A stretch of 47,585 nucleotides of DNA from Planctomycetota bacterium (GTDB lineage Bacteria > Planctomycetota > UBA1135 > GCA-002686595): assembly GCA_029212845.1 (NCBI GenBank), contig JARGPD010000011.1, forward strand, positions 1-47,585, read 5' to 3'. Below are positions 28,368 to 36,476 of this stretch, in pieces (positions within the stretch are counted from its first letter, which is position 1; every line of letters starts with the position of its first letter). Made by a program: the position numbers and the translations under genes. Under the pieces are notes generated by a model. It saw only the letters and a list, made by a program, of their open reading frames with translations. It had not been told where the DNA came from and did not search any database.

Positions 28368-29162
28368 ATGGCCGGCGGCCCTGGAGCCCAGCCCACGCGC
28401 CGCGACTTCGGGGAGCCCTTCCCCGATCACCTCGCGATCATCATGGACGGCAACGGCCGCTGGGCGCGCCGCCGTGGCTGGATGCGCGTGCGCGGGCACC
28501 AGGAGGGCATCGACTCGGTGCGCCAGATCACGACCGAGTGCGCGCGTCTGGGCGTCCAGAGCCTGACCCTGTACGCCTTCTCGGTCGAGAATTGGAAGCG
28601 GCCGCGCAAGGAGATCAGCTTCCTGATGAAGCTCTTGGCCGACTTCCTGGTCGCCGAGCGGCCGACCCTGGCCAAGAACGACATCCGCCTGCGCGCGATC
28701 GGTCGGGTCGAGGACCTGCCCGCAGCGGCCCTCGCCGAGCTGCGCGAGACCGAGCGCCTGACCGCGAACAACGGCGGCATGGTCCTGCGCCTGGCCCTCT
28801 CCTACGGCAGCCGCACCGAGCTGGCCGACGCCGCGCGCGCCCTCGCGGCCGATGTCGAGCGCGGTGCGCTCGCCAAGGAAGCCATCGACGAGGAGACCCT
28901 GCGGGCCTACCTCTACGACCCCACGACCCCGGACCCCGACCTGGTGATCCGCACGGCGGGGGAGCTGCGCCTCTCGAACTTCCTCCTGTGGCAAGCCTCC
29001 TACAGCGAGCTCTACGTGGCCGAGTGCGGCTGGCCCGAGTTCCGCGAGCCCCAGCTGCACGAGGCGATCCGGTCCTACACCGCGCGCGTGCGCAAGTTCG
29101 GCGGTCTGATCGAGGACCTGCCGCCCCTGTCGCAAGGGCGCTCTGCGAGCGGGGGAGCTTGA
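28368..29162 (+). CDS. uppS: Isoprenyl (undecaprenyl diphosphate) synthase
   Basis: This 264-residue cis-prenyltransferase makes the C55 lipid carrier for peptidoglycan and O-antigen. IIMDGNGRWARRRG (Asp27 is the catalytic metal ligand), RGHQEGIDSVRQI, LTLYAFSVENWKRP and the C-terminal RTAGELRLSNFLLWQASYSE are all family signatures. The substrate-binding Arg-rich loop and Glu metal ligand region are present. It begins 5 bp after purA and its stop overlaps the cdsA start (TGATG). Pairing of uppS with cdsA is conserved across bacteria, which supports the call for both genes. Confidence 0.97.
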   Translation: MAGGPGAQPTRRDFGEPFPDHLAIIMDGNGRWARRRGWMRVRGHQEGIDSVRQITTECARLGVQSLTLYAFSVENWKRPRKEISFLMKLLADFLVAERPTLAKNDIRLRAIGRVEDLPAAALAELRETERLTANNGGMVLRLALSYGSRTELADAARALAADVERGALAKEAIDEETLRAYLYDPTTPDPDLVIRTAGELRLSNFLLWQASYSELYVAECGWPEFREPQLHEAIRSYTARVRKFGGLIEDLPPLSQGRSASGGA

Positions 29163-30049
29163 TGGGCCAGGCGATGACGAAGAAGGCCAAGATCATCCGG
29201 CGCACGATCTGGGGCGGCAGCATCGCCGGCGTCCTGGCCCTGGCCCTCATCTGGGCGGGCTCCAGCAGCGACGGCCTGCCGGTGGCGCTGCTCGGCGGCG
29301 CCCTCGGCCTGGCCGGCCTGGTCGAGCTCAGCGGCATGGGCCTGCTGCGCACCCTCGGCCTGCGCCCGGCGCTCTTCGTCGGTGCCGCCTTGACCCTGCT
29401 CTTCGCCTTCTCCGGCGTCGACCGACTGCTGCCCGGCGAGCTGGGCGCGTACCTGGGCTCGGGCGGGCTGCCGTCCTTCGTGGTCAGCCTCTTGGTCTTG
29501 CCCGCCCTGGTCGGGCTGGCCCTTGGCGGCGGCCCCCTCGGCCGCGGCCAGCGCGCCCTCGTCGCCGGCGGCTTGGCCCTCTGGGGCGGCCTGGCCTTCG
29601 CCAGCATCCACACCTGCTGGGTCCTGGTGGGTCAGTCGGCCTTCGTGCTGCTGCTCGTGCTCAGCAAGGTCGGCGACATCGCGGGCTACTACGTCGGCAG
29701 CGCGATCGGCAAGTCGCACCCCTTCCCCGGCATCAGCCCGGGCAAGACCACAGCCGGCTGCGTGGCCTCCCTGGTCGTGGCGCTCGTGGTCGCGGTCGCG
29801 GCGGCCCAGCTCGGCTGGCTGGGGGTCGAGCGAGTGGGCCTCGTCAGCGGCCTCGTCTTCGGCGCACTGATCAACCTAGCGGCCCAGGCCGGCGACCTGC
29901 TGGAGAGCGTCGTCAAGCGCAAGGCCGGGGTGAAGGACTCCGGCACCTGGTTCGGGCCTTCGGGCGGCGTGCTGGACCTGGTCGACAGCCTGCTGCTCTC
30001 GATCCCCATGGCGCTGGTCGCCTGGCCCCTCTTGTTCCAAGCCTCTTGA
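29162..30049 (+). CDS. cdsA: Phosphatidate cytidylyltransferase
   Basis: This 295-residue polytopic membrane protein makes CDP-diacylglycerol from phosphatidate and CTP. About seven hydrophobic segments are visible from residue 17 on. The region SKVGDIAGYYVGSAIGKSHP with PGISPGKTTAG is the cytidylyltransferase substrate loop. The C-terminal signature is KAGVKDSGTW, then FGPSGGVLDLVDSLLLS. The usual family consensus here is K-D-x-G-x-x-x-PGHGG-x-LDR-x-DS, so PGHGG is replaced by GPSGG and LDR by LDL; the Asp residues are kept. The ATG at 29162 overlaps the uppS stop. The next gene, phoH, starts 85 bp later. Confidence 0.93.
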   Translation: MGQAMTKKAKIIRRTIWGGSIAGVLALALIWAGSSSDGLPVALLGGALGLAGLVELSGMGLLRTLGLRPALFVGAALTLLFAFSGVDRLLPGELGAYLGSGGLPSFVVSLLVLPALVGLALGGGPLGRGQRALVAGGLALWGGLAFASIHTCWVLVGQSAFVLLLVLSKVGDIAGYYVGSAIGKSHPFPGISPGKTTAGCVASLVVALVVAVAAAQLGWLGVERVGLVSGLVFGALINLAAQAGDLLESVVKRKAGVKDSGTWFGPSGGVLDLVDSLLLSIPMALVAWPLLFQAS

Positions 30050-30134
30050 GCCCATCCCGTCGGCATTTTGGCGCCCACGTTGACCTGACAGCGGCGCCCG
30101 GCGATGCTGTCCGACCGGACCCCCGACCCTTCCC

Positions 30135-31172
30135 TTGATCGAAGTCACCATCCCCCTGCGCTCGAACGACGAGGCCATCCTGGTCCTCGGTCCCTACGAC
30201 CGCCACGCGAAGCTGTTGCGCCAGGCGCTCGGCATCGAGATCTTCGTGCGCTCGGGCAACCTGCGCCTGAAAGGCGGCGAGGAAGAGGTCAGCCTCTCGC
30301 GCCAGCGCATCGAGCACCTGCTCGGCAAGTTCCGCAAGGGGCGCGAGCTCTCGAGCGAGCGCATCGAGGCGATCCTGCTCGGGCCGCCAGGTGCCGAGGA
30401 GGACAGCGTCGTCGCGGCGTCGGTGCCCGGCAAGGAGCCGCTGCCCGAGCGCAGCGCCGACGGCCGGCAGCGCACCCGCAAGCACCCGATGCTGCACGCG
30501 CGCATGCGCGGGGTCGAGCCGCGCGGCAAGAACCAGCGCCAGTACCTCGACCTGATGGAGAAGACCCCGCTGGTCTTCGGCCTCGGCGCGGCGGGCACCG
30601 GCAAGACCTTCCTAGCCGTGGCCGGCGCCCTGCGCGCCCTGCGCGCCGGTGACGTGCGGCGGCTGATCATCACCCGGCCGGTGGTCGAGGCCGGCGAGCG
30701 CTTGGGCTTCCTGCCTGGCGATCTGCAGGCCAAGCTCGACCCCTACATGCGGCCGATCTACGACGCGCTCGGCGAGATCCTCGGCTACGAGGACCTGACC
30801 CAGCTCGAGGAGGCCGGCGTGATCGAGATCGCGCCGCTCGCCTACATGCGCGGGCGGACCCTCTCGAACGCCTTCGTGATCCTCGACGAGGCCCAGAACG
30901 CCACGGTGATGCAGATGAAGATGTTCCTGACCCGGATGGGTGAGGGCTCGCGCATGGTGGTGACCGGCGACCCGACCCAGAACGACCTCGACCGCGGGCG
31001 CACCAGCGGTCTGATGGACGCGGTCCGCCGGCTGCGCGGCTACGAGGGCGTCGGCGTGGTCGAGTTCGTCGGCAAGGACATCGTGCGCCACCCGCTGGTG
31101 GAGCAGATCGTGAAGGCGTACGAGCGCCCGAGCGAAGACGTGGCCCGGGAAGCGGGAGACGTGGGCACCTGA
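30135..31172 (+). CDS. phoH: PhoH-like ATPase (YbeZ)
   Basis: This 345-residue protein is a P-loop ATPase of the PhoH/YbeZ family, associated with RNA metabolism together with YbeY. It has an N-terminal KH-like region (about 1-110) and then the PhoH domain, with Walker [11 protein letters not shown] near residue 150-159, [20 protein letters not shown] and Walker [38 protein letters not shown] follows. The start is a TTG at 30135; no in-frame ATG lies nearby. A weak promoter-like TTGACC (30080-30085) lies upstream. Its stop overlaps the HD-domain gene (TGATG), and ybeY follows: the conserved phoH-pgpH-ybeY run. Confidence 0.95.
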   Translation: MIEVTIPLRSNDEAILVLGPYDRHAKLLRQALGIEIFVRSGNLRLKGGEEEVSLSRQRIEHLLGKFRKGRELSSERIEAILLGPPGAEEDSVVAASVPGKEPLPERSADGRQRTRKHPMLHARMRGVEPRGKNQRQYLDLMEKTPLVFGLGAAGTGKTFLAVAGALRALRAGDVRRLIITRPVVEAGERLGFLPGDLQAKLDPYMRPIYDALGEILGYEDLTQLEEAGVIEIAPLAYMRGRTLSNAFVILDEAQNATVMQMKMFLTRMGEGSRMVVTGDPTQNDLDRGRTSGLMDAVRRLRGYEGVGVVEFVGKDIVRHPLVEQIVKAYERPSEDVAREAGDVGT

Positions 31173-32767
31173 TGTCGCTGCTCGACCGGCTCCTGCACCC
31201 GATGGCTACGCGCGGCCGCCGCAGCCTGCGGCGCGTCTCGCCCGAGCGCATCAAGGTCGGCGCCCGCGCCGGCCGCCGGGTGCCGGTGAACCAAGCCGGC
31301 GAGAAGCTGGTCATCGCGGTGCTCTTCGGCCTGGCCTCGGTGGTGCTGGTCGGGCTCGGCGCCGACCTCACGCCGGCGGGCTGGGTCGGCCTCGGGGCGC
31401 TGGTGATGGTCTCCGAAGGCTTCTTCATCGCCTATGCGGTCGACTTCCGGCGCGAGGCCTTGGCCTCGCTCTCCAAGGTCGGCGCCCTGGCGGTCTTCAT
31501 GACCCTGCCGATCATCGCCCTGCACGTGCTGCGCAGCCTGGCGGGCATCGAGGGGGTCGTGTGGCTGCCGATGGCGCTCTTCGCCCTGCCGATGGCCTTG
31601 GTCTGGGGACGCGCCTTCGCCCTCGAGTGCACCCTGTACACGGGTGGGCTGCTTGGCATCGCGGTGATCCTGCGGCCGGGTAGCGGCGGGGCCGAGGCGA
31701 TCGCGATCTGCATGGCGGGCGCCCTCGTCGCGTGCCTCTCGGCCGGCGGCGTGCGGCGCCGCTCGTCGCTCGTCCGGGTCGGCCTGTCGATCGGCCTGGT
31801 CCAGGTGCTGGTGGCCTGTGCCTTCCTCTTGCTGGCGGTGGGTGAGGGCAACGTCGTCGGCGACTGGCGTCACTTCCTGCTGCTGGGTGTCGGCGGCTTG
31901 GGTGTCGGCCTGGTGACCTCGGGCGTGCTGCCCGCGGTCGAGGCGCTGTTCGGCGTGACCACGGACATCTCCCTGCTCGAGCTGGGCAACACTCACGAGC
32001 AGCCGCTGCTGCGCAAGCTACTGCTCGAGGCGCCGGGCACCTTCCACCACTCGTACATCGTGGGCCTGATCTCGGAGGCCTCGGCCGAGGCCGTCGGTGG
32101 CAACGCGCTCCTGGCCCGGGTCGGGGCCCTGTACCACGACGTCGGCAAGCTGAACAAGCCGGGCTACTTCGCGGAGAACAGTCCGGAGGCACGCGGGCGC
32201 CACAAGGACCTGACGCCCGAGATGAGCATGCTGGTGATCTCGGCGCACACCCGCGACGGTGTGGAGATCGGCTCCTACTACGGCCTGCCGCCCCAGGTGC
32301 TGGCCTTCATGGAGGAGCACCACGGGACCTGCTGCATCGAGTACTTCTACCACCGCGCCCGGGACCTGCGCGGCGAGGACAAGGTCAGCGAGGACGACTT
32401 CCGCTATCCCGGCCGTCGCCCCCAGAGCGTCGAGCCGGCGATCGTGATGATCGCCGACGCCGTCGAAGCGATCAGCCGCCAGATGCCGGAGCCGACCCCC
32501 GTGCGGCTGACCGAGATGGTCCACGAGGTCGCGATGAAGCGCCTGATGGACGGCCAATTCGACGAGTGCGGCATGACGCTCAAGGACCTCTCGGCCATCG
32601 AGGAGGCCTGCGTGCGGGTGCTCTCGGGCATCTACCACACCCGCCCGACCTTCCCCAAGGGCCGCCCGCACCCCCTGGACCTGTCCCAGCCCAAGCAGCA
32701 GCGGCGGGGTGAGGCGGCTGCCGAGGATCAGGCCAGCAGCGCTGGCCGCCGCAGCTCGGCCTCATGA
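31172..32767 (+). CDS. 7TM-HD phosphodiesterase, PgpH-like, lacking the extracellular domain
   Basis: This 531-residue protein has a short basic cytoplasmic N-terminus (1-44), about seven hydrophobic segments (about 45-260) and an HD domain (about 285-440) with LEAPGTFHHSYIVGLISEAS, RVGALYHDVGKLNKPGYFAE and EEHHGTCCIEYFYHRA. This is the core of PgpH-type c-di-AMP phosphodiesterases. Typical PgpH proteins carry a 250-300-residue extracellular domain between the first helix and the rest; here it is absent. The C-terminal 30 residues are Gln/Arg/Ser rich. It overlaps phoH upstream and ybeY downstream by 1-4 bp, so the three are co-translated. Substrate (c-di-AMP) is inferred from the family. Confidence 0.88.
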   Translation: MSLLDRLLHPMATRGRRSLRRVSPERIKVGARAGRRVPVNQAGEKLVIAVLFGLASVVLVGLGADLTPAGWVGLGALVMVSEGFFIAYAVDFRREALASLSKVGALAVFMTLPIIALHVLRSLAGIEGVVWLPMALFALPMALVWGRAFALECTLYTGGLLGIAVILRPGSGGAEAIAICMAGALVACLSAGGVRRRSSLVRVGLSIGLVQVLVACAFLLLAVGEGNVVGDWRHFLLLGVGGLGVGLVTSGVLPAVEALFGVTTDISLLELGNTHEQPLLRKLLLEAPGTFHHSYIVGLISEASAEAVGGNALLARVGALYHDVGKLNKPGYFAENSPEARGRHKDLTPEMSMLVISAHTRDGVEIGSYYGLPPQVLAFMEEHHGTCCIEYFYHRARDLRGEDKVSEDDFRYPGRRPQSVEPAIVMIADAVEAISRQMPEPTPVRLTEMVHEVAMKRLMDGQFDECGMTLKDLSAIEEACVRVLSGIYHTRPTFPKGRPHPLDLSQPKQQRRGEAAAEDQASSAGRRSSAS

Positions 32768-33231
32768 GCCTGCGGCCGGGGATCGAGGTCGCCTTCCAGA
32801 CCGACTCCTGCCCCGTCGACGCGGCCGAGGTGGCCCGCGCGGTGGACGCCGCCCTCGAGCACGGCGGGCGCGGCGGACTCGCGGTGAGCGTCGTCTTGGC
32901 CGACGACGTCTTGATGGTCGAGCTGCACGGCGACCACCTCGACGACCCGACGCCGACCGACGTGATCACCTTCGACCTCGGCGAGGACAACCAGCCGGGC
33001 GGAGGAGCTGCGGCCGAGCTCTTCGTCGGTGTCGAAGAGGCGCGGCGAGTGGCCGAAGCACGCGGCGTTCGCTGGCAGCGCGAGCTCGTGCTGTACATCG
33101 TGCACGGCGTGCTGCACCTGTGTGGCTTCGACGACCACACCGACGCGGACTCGGCGCTCATGCGCACGGCGGAGCGCGCGGTCATGGACGCGCTCGACTA
33201 CGAGTCCGACGACGCACCGCACCACATGTAG
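32764..33231 (+). CDS. ybeY: Endoribonuclease YbeY
   Basis: This 155-residue protein is the metal-dependent RNase YbeY, needed for 16S rRNA 3'-end maturation and ribosome quality control. The metal site is read in HGVLHLCGFDDH: three His arranged as H-x3-H-x-x-G-x-D-D-H. The usual form is HGxLHLxGYDH, so one residue is inserted here. The N-terminal half contains the conserved PTDVITFDLGEDN (family: T-DVLSFP). It starts within the end of the HD-domain gene (ATGA overlap). It is the last gene of the phoH-pgpH-ybeY run; an AT-rich patch with T7 follows. Confidence 0.94.
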   Translation: MSLRPGIEVAFQTDSCPVDAAEVARAVDAALEHGGRGGLAVSVVLADDVLMVELHGDHLDDPTPTDVITFDLGEDNQPGGGAAAELFVGVEEARRVAEARGVRWQRELVLYIVHGVLHLCGFDDHTDADSALMRTAERAVMDALDYESDDAPHHM

Positions 33232-33510
33232 CGTTCGGCGCGGCGTGTTCACGCGGACGCGAGCGTCGTCGCCAACCACTTTTTGATCGGGTTTTTTTGG
33301 CGGCGCTCAACGCAAGACGCGTGCCACGAACGTGCTACGCATGGGCCCCATTTGGGAAATGGAGGCTGAACTCGAAGGACTCCGCACTGTGGGTGTTGAA
33401 CGCGCGCTGCGCGATGGGGTGAGGACGTGCGACTTCTCTTGCACGTGAAGCTCGCTGCGGGTCACTTGATGTACGAGCGCTACCTGTGAGGAGGTGTCGC
33501 TCGACCCAAG
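33232..33510 (+). other. Leader region upstream of the FliA/WhiG-type sigma gene
   Basis: This 279-bp stretch is AT-rich near 33275-33300, with a T-run of seven at 33292-33298, and may end the ybeY transcript. Short hairpins (CCATTTgggAAATGG near 33345; CGTGC with GCACG near 33425-33445) occur in the presumed sigma leader. No clear promoter was identified. Confidence 0.35.
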
Positions 33511-34353
33511 ATGAGTGAGGAGAAGATCGTTCGACCGAAGATGAACCTGAAGGCCGTGGGGCTCACGCAGCGCGTGGCCCTCTCGGCTCAGGTCGTGCTC
33601 GCGGACGAGACGGCGCGGCCGCTGTGGGTGGCCTACTTCCTGTCGCCCGGCGACGACACGCGCAACGCGCTGGTCGAGCACTACCAGAAGCACGTCTCGG
33701 ACATCGTCGGCCGCTTCCTGCGCCGGCTGCCGCGGACGATCGATCGTGGCGACCTGATGACCGCGGCGAACGTGGGGCTGATCCGCTCGATCGAGGGCTA
33801 CGACCCGACCCGTGGCGTGCGCTTCGAGTCCTACTGCGAGCGGCGCGTGCGCGGCTCGCTCCTGGACGAGCTGCGCGCCCAGGACTGGCTGCCGCGTCCC
33901 TGGCGCCAGCGCATCGAGGCCCACAAGCGCGCGCGCGCCACCCTGCGCGCCGACCTCGGGCGCAAGCCCGTGGACGACGAGGTCGCCCGCAAGCTGGACA
34001 TGACCCTGGTCGACTACGAGCGCGTCTTCGGGATCAGCTTGCCGGGGGCTCCGGCGGGCTCGATGCCCTCGGGTCGCGGCGAGGAGGAGGGCCCGTCCGG
34101 CATGGACGTCCTGGCCGACGGCAACTTCACCGATCCCGGCGACCGGTTGAGCGAGGAGGAGCTCCTGAAGCTCGTCGCCCAGAAGCTGACCGACGTGGAG
34201 TACCGCCTGGTGTACCTGAAGTATTGGGAGGACCTGCCGATGCGCGAGATCGGCCAGCTGCTCAACCTGTCGGAGTCGCGGGTCTGCAAGATCCACGCGA
34301 AGCTGCTCGACCGGCTGAAGGACCGCTTCCGGGTCAACGCCTTCGAGGCCTGA
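33511..34353 (+). CDS. RNA polymerase sigma factor, FliA/WhiG (sigma-28) type
   Basis: This 280-residue protein has sigma region 2 at about 50-115 (YQKHVSDIVGRFLRRLPRTI, then DLMTAANVGLIRSIEGYDPT and FESYCERRVRGSLLDELRAQ). Region 3 lies at about 120-175 (DEVARKLDMTLVDYERVFG) and region 4 at about 215-275 (YRLVYLKYWEDLPMREIGQL, NLSESRVCKIHAKLLDRLKD). The RVRGSLLDELR segment is characteristic of FliA/WhiG and the related SigB/SigF group. In other bacteria such factors control flagella, sporulation or stress genes. No flagellar or anti-sigma gene is adjacent, so the regulon is unknown. A perfect terminator follows 46 bp after the stop. Confidence 0.93.
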   Translation: MSEEKIVRPKMNLKAVGLTQRVALSAQVVLADETARPLWVAYFLSPGDDTRNALVEHYQKHVSDIVGRFLRRLPRTIDRGDLMTAANVGLIRSIEGYDPTRGVRFESYCERRVRGSLLDELRAQDWLPRPWRQRIEAHKRARATLRADLGRKPVDDEVARKLDMTLVDYERVFGISLPGAPAGSMPSGRGEEEGPSGMDVLADGNFTDPGDRLSEEELLKLVAQKLTDVEYRLVYLKYWEDLPMREIGQLLNLSESRVCKIHAKLLDRLKDRFRVNAFEA

Positions 34354-34399
34354 GGCTCCGGGGAGGGCGGTCACGCCAGCGCCGCGGGTGCACGAAAAC

Positions 34400-34425
34400 G
34401 GGGGCGCGAGTTTCCTCGCGCCCCC
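34400..34425 (+). terminator. Terminator after the sigma factor gene
   Basis: A perfect 11-bp stem (GGGGGCGCGAG with CTCGCGCCCCC) has a TTTC loop. It is preceded by GAAAAC and followed by TTGCCTT. It lies 46 bp after the sigma gene stop and is the cleanest terminator-like element in the window. Confidence 0.85.
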
Positions 34426-34674
34426 TTGCCTTCACCAACGCCCTTGGGCGCTTCGCAGTGTCCTCAGCCGGAGCTGAGGCTTTCCCCTTCGCGATGACCC
34501 GGTTCCCCAACCAGGCCGTGGGGTGAAGGCGACGACGCAGGGCACAGTCCCCACTCTCCCTTGCGTCGCAGATGGCCCCTCGGTCCCGAGCGCAATTCGG
34601 GTCCCATGCCGCTTGATGCGCTCGAGGCTCCTCCTCTCAGGTCGTCTTCGAACCGTTCCCCAACGCTCGAAGAC

Positions 34675-34884
34675 ATGCAATCCGCCCTAGGGGCCAACAG
34701 GCGGCTGCTCGGAACCGACGCGACGGTGTCGCGGCGGTGGAACTGGCGAACGGTGAACCTGCCCTGGGCCAAGGCCAGCCCGGCGTTGCGCTGGCATCTG
34801 CCGCGCACCCGCATCGGGGCCTTTGTGGTGGTGATGGTCCTGGTGTTCATGAACTGCGTCCGCCGGGCGTCATCCAACCCTTGA
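34675..34884 (+). CDS. Possible small tail-anchored membrane protein
   Basis: The ATG at 34675 opens a 69-residue frame. Third codon positions are overwhelmingly G or C, like genuine genes here. The N-terminal part is basic and Trp rich (VSRRWNWRTVNLPWAKASP), followed by a hydrophobic segment (RIGAFVVVMVLVFMNCV) near the C-terminus and a short RRASSNP tail. This fits a small tail-anchored inner-membrane protein. An 8-bp stem (34644-34651 with 34667-34674) ends exactly one base before the ATG, where a ribosome binding site should be, so translation may be controlled or the ORF may be fortuitous. I do not recognise a family. Confidence 0.4.
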   Translation: MQSALGANRRLLGTDATVSRRWNWRTVNLPWAKASPALRWHLPRTRIGAFVVVMVLVFMNCVRRASSNP

Positions 34885-34902
34885 CCAGAGGGAAGAACCC
34901 TG

Positions 34903-34930
34903 CTGGAGTCCCCGTTGTGGGGGACTCCAG
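34903..34930 (+). terminator. Hairpin after the small membrane ORF
   Basis: A perfect 11-bp stem (CTGGAGTCCCC with GGGGACTCCAG) with a 6-nt loop begins 18 bp after the stop of the 69-residue ORF. It lacks a T-tract. It may end that transcript or be one helix of a larger structured RNA. Confidence 0.45.
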
Positions 34931-35247
34931 CGTGGGCAGGAAGAGTTTCTCCAACCCGGGCCATCGATCCAGATAAGGGGCTAAGCACCCTTTTGCCCCT
35001 TGGATGACGGCCCTGGTCGGAAACCAGGAACGACGACTTTCGGTAGCTAGGCTGCCCACTAGGGGCCCTTGGCTTTGCGCCCCAACCTCGCGGTTGGTTT
35101 GCCTTTGTCGTGCCATCGTCGGGAGCGCAGAAACCTACCCCCGTCTGGACAATGGGCAAATCTAGCCGCCAGCTTTTCTACACCGATCTGGCTACCCGCG
35201 CGCAAAGGCCTAGTCCGAAGGGGCTTAGGATCGTCATACTGGCCGCA

Positions 35248-35607
35248 ATGTCCCTCTCTACCGAACTATCCGAGCACCTGATGTCGCCGCGCCATGTGGG
35301 GGAGCTCCAGGACGTGGGGGGGGCGGTGGGTCGCGGCCAGGGCGAGAACCAGGCCTGCGGCGACGTGCTGGTGGTCGAGGCGCGCTTCGCGCCGGGCCTC
35401 GAGCTCGCCTGGCGGGCCCAGTCCTGCGGCGCGGTGATCGCGGTGGCCTCCCTTGCGGCCGCCTGCCTCCAGGGGCTCGGGCGGGACGAGGTGGCGACCT
35501 TCGACCTCGCCGCCCGCATCGAAGCGGCCGGGGGCCTCGACCGCCGCGGCGCCCACGCGATCAAGGTCTTCGAGCGCGCGCTCGCAGCCGCCCTCGCCCA
35601 GGCTTAA
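35248..35607 (+). CDS. IscU/NifU-N-like Fe-S scaffold protein lacking the third cysteine
   Basis: This 119-residue protein follows the IscU/SufU fold: HLMSPRHVGELQDVG near the start, NQACGDVLVVEARF with Cys37 and Asp39, then AQSCGAVIAVASLAAACLQG with Cys60. The usual third ligand (Cys after His in the LHCS segment) is missing; the aligned region reads RRGAHAIKVFERAL, keeping a His (103) but with Ala in place of Cys. A further Cys at 73 is in a helix. The start is taken at the ATG at 35248, where family similarity begins; the frame is open further upstream in non-coding-like sequence. It converges on kdsA with a 4-bp overlap of stops. No iscS, sufS or sufB gene is adjacent. Confidence 0.82.
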   Translation: MSLSTELSEHLMSPRHVGELQDVGGAVGRGQGENQACGDVLVVEARFAPGLELAWRAQSCGAVIAVASLAAACLQGLGRDEVATFDLAARIEAAGGLDRRGAHAIKVFERALAAALAQA

Positions 35608-36461
35608 CTCCGGGCGATCCGGAAGGCGGCGACGACGCCCTCGAGGATGCCCTCGATCTGATCGAGTGCGACGATGTTGGCCGCGTCGGAGGGCGACGAG
35701 TCAGGGTCAGGGTGGACCTCGAAGAAGAAGCCGTCGACGCGGCCGGTCGCGGCGGCAGCGCGGGCGAGCATCGGGGCCAAGCGGCGGTCACCGCCGGTGC
35801 GCCCGTCCATGCCCGGGCGCTGCACGGAGTGGGTCGCGTCGAAGACCACCGGAGCGCCGGTGCGCGCGAGGTCGTCGAATCCACTCATGTCCACGACCAG
35901 GCGGCCGTAGCCGAAGCTGCTGCCGCGCTCGCAGACCAAGATGTCGGGGTTGCCAGCAGCACGGCACTTGTCGACCGCGTGGCGCAGGTCCCAGGGCGCG
36001 AGGAACTGACCCTTCTTGATGTTGATCGCGCGGCCGGTCTCGGCGGCCGCGAGCAAGAGGTCGGTCTGGCGGCAGAGGAAGGCAGGGATCTGCAGCATGT
36101 CGACCACCTCGGCGACCTTGGCGCACTGGTCGGGTAGGTGCACGTCGGTGACGAGCGGCAGCCCGGTCTCCTCGCGCACGGCCTGCAGGATCCCGAGGCC
36201 CTCGTCCATGCCCGGTCCGCGGTAGGCGTCGGTGCTGGTGCGGTTGGCCTTGTCGAAGCTGGCCTTGAAGATCACGTCGATGCCCACGCGCTCGCCGATC
36301 TCGCGCAGCTCGCTGGCGATCGAGAGGGCCAGGTCCTTGCGCTCGAGCACGCAAGGGCCGGCCAGGAGGAAGGGGCGCTGGCCGGTCCCGACCTGGCGAC
36401 CGGCGATGGTCGCGGAGCGCGGCGGCAGGTCGTACTCGGGACCCTGTTGGGAGGTGCTCAT
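35604..36461 (-). CDS. kdsA: 3-deoxy-8-phosphooctulonate synthase
   Basis: This 285-residue protein condenses phosphoenolpyruvate and arabinose-5-phosphate to Kdo-8-phosphate for lipopolysaccharide. Landmarks are PFLLAGPCVLERKDLALSIA, FKASFDKANRTSTDAYRGPG, LPLVTDVHLPDQCAKVAEVV, IPAFLCRQTDLLLAAAETGR, INIKKGQFLAPWDLRHAVDK and FDATHSVQRPG. The Cys in AGPC marks the metal-dependent class of KdsA (the other class has Asn there). It implies a Gram-negative outer membrane with Kdo. It lies 15 bp after the lipid kinase gene and is presumably in its operon. Confidence 0.96.
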   Translation of the reverse strand: MSTSQQGPEYDLPPRSATIAGRQVGTGQRPFLLAGPCVLERKDLALSIASELREIGERVGIDVIFKASFDKANRTSTDAYRGPGMDEGLGILQAVREETGLPLVTDVHLPDQCAKVAEVVDMLQIPAFLCRQTDLLLAAAETGRAINIKKGQFLAPWDLRHAVDKCRAAGNPDILVCERGSSFGYGRLVVDMSGFDDLARTGAPVVFDATHSVQRPGMDGRTGGDRRLAPMLARAAAATGRVDGFFFEVHPDPDSSPSDAANIVALDQIEGILEGVVAAFRIARS

Positions 36462-36476
36462 CTTTGCAGCTGGGGG

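Larger units (their letters stand above)
34426..35247. ncRNA. Hairpin-rich intergenic region, possible structured RNA
   Basis: Apart from one small ORF (34675-34884), these 822 bp hold no believable gene but many perfect hairpins. They include CCTCAGC/GCTGAGG at 34462-34479, GTCTTCGA/TCGAAGAC at 34644-34674, CTGGAGTCCCC/GGGGACTCCAG at 34903-34930 and CCAACC/GGTTGG near 35083-35098. There is also AAGGGGC/GCCCCTT near 34975-35001. I looked for RNase P, tmRNA, SRP and 6S landmarks and found none I trust. It could hold a small RNA, a long 5' leader for the IscU-like gene, or remnants. Confidence 0.3.

Noticed and set aside
34464-35159. A 231-codon minus-strand open frame in the hairpin-rich gap
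   Set aside because: Codon third positions are not GC-biased as in real genes here, there is no recognisable domain, and it reads through several perfect hairpins.
34885-35247. RNase P RNA, tmRNA, SRP RNA or 6S RNA
   Set aside because: I searched both strands for the conserved blocks of each (for example RNase P GGAAAGTCCG and ACAGAA, and the tmRNA T-arm and tag frame) and did not find them.
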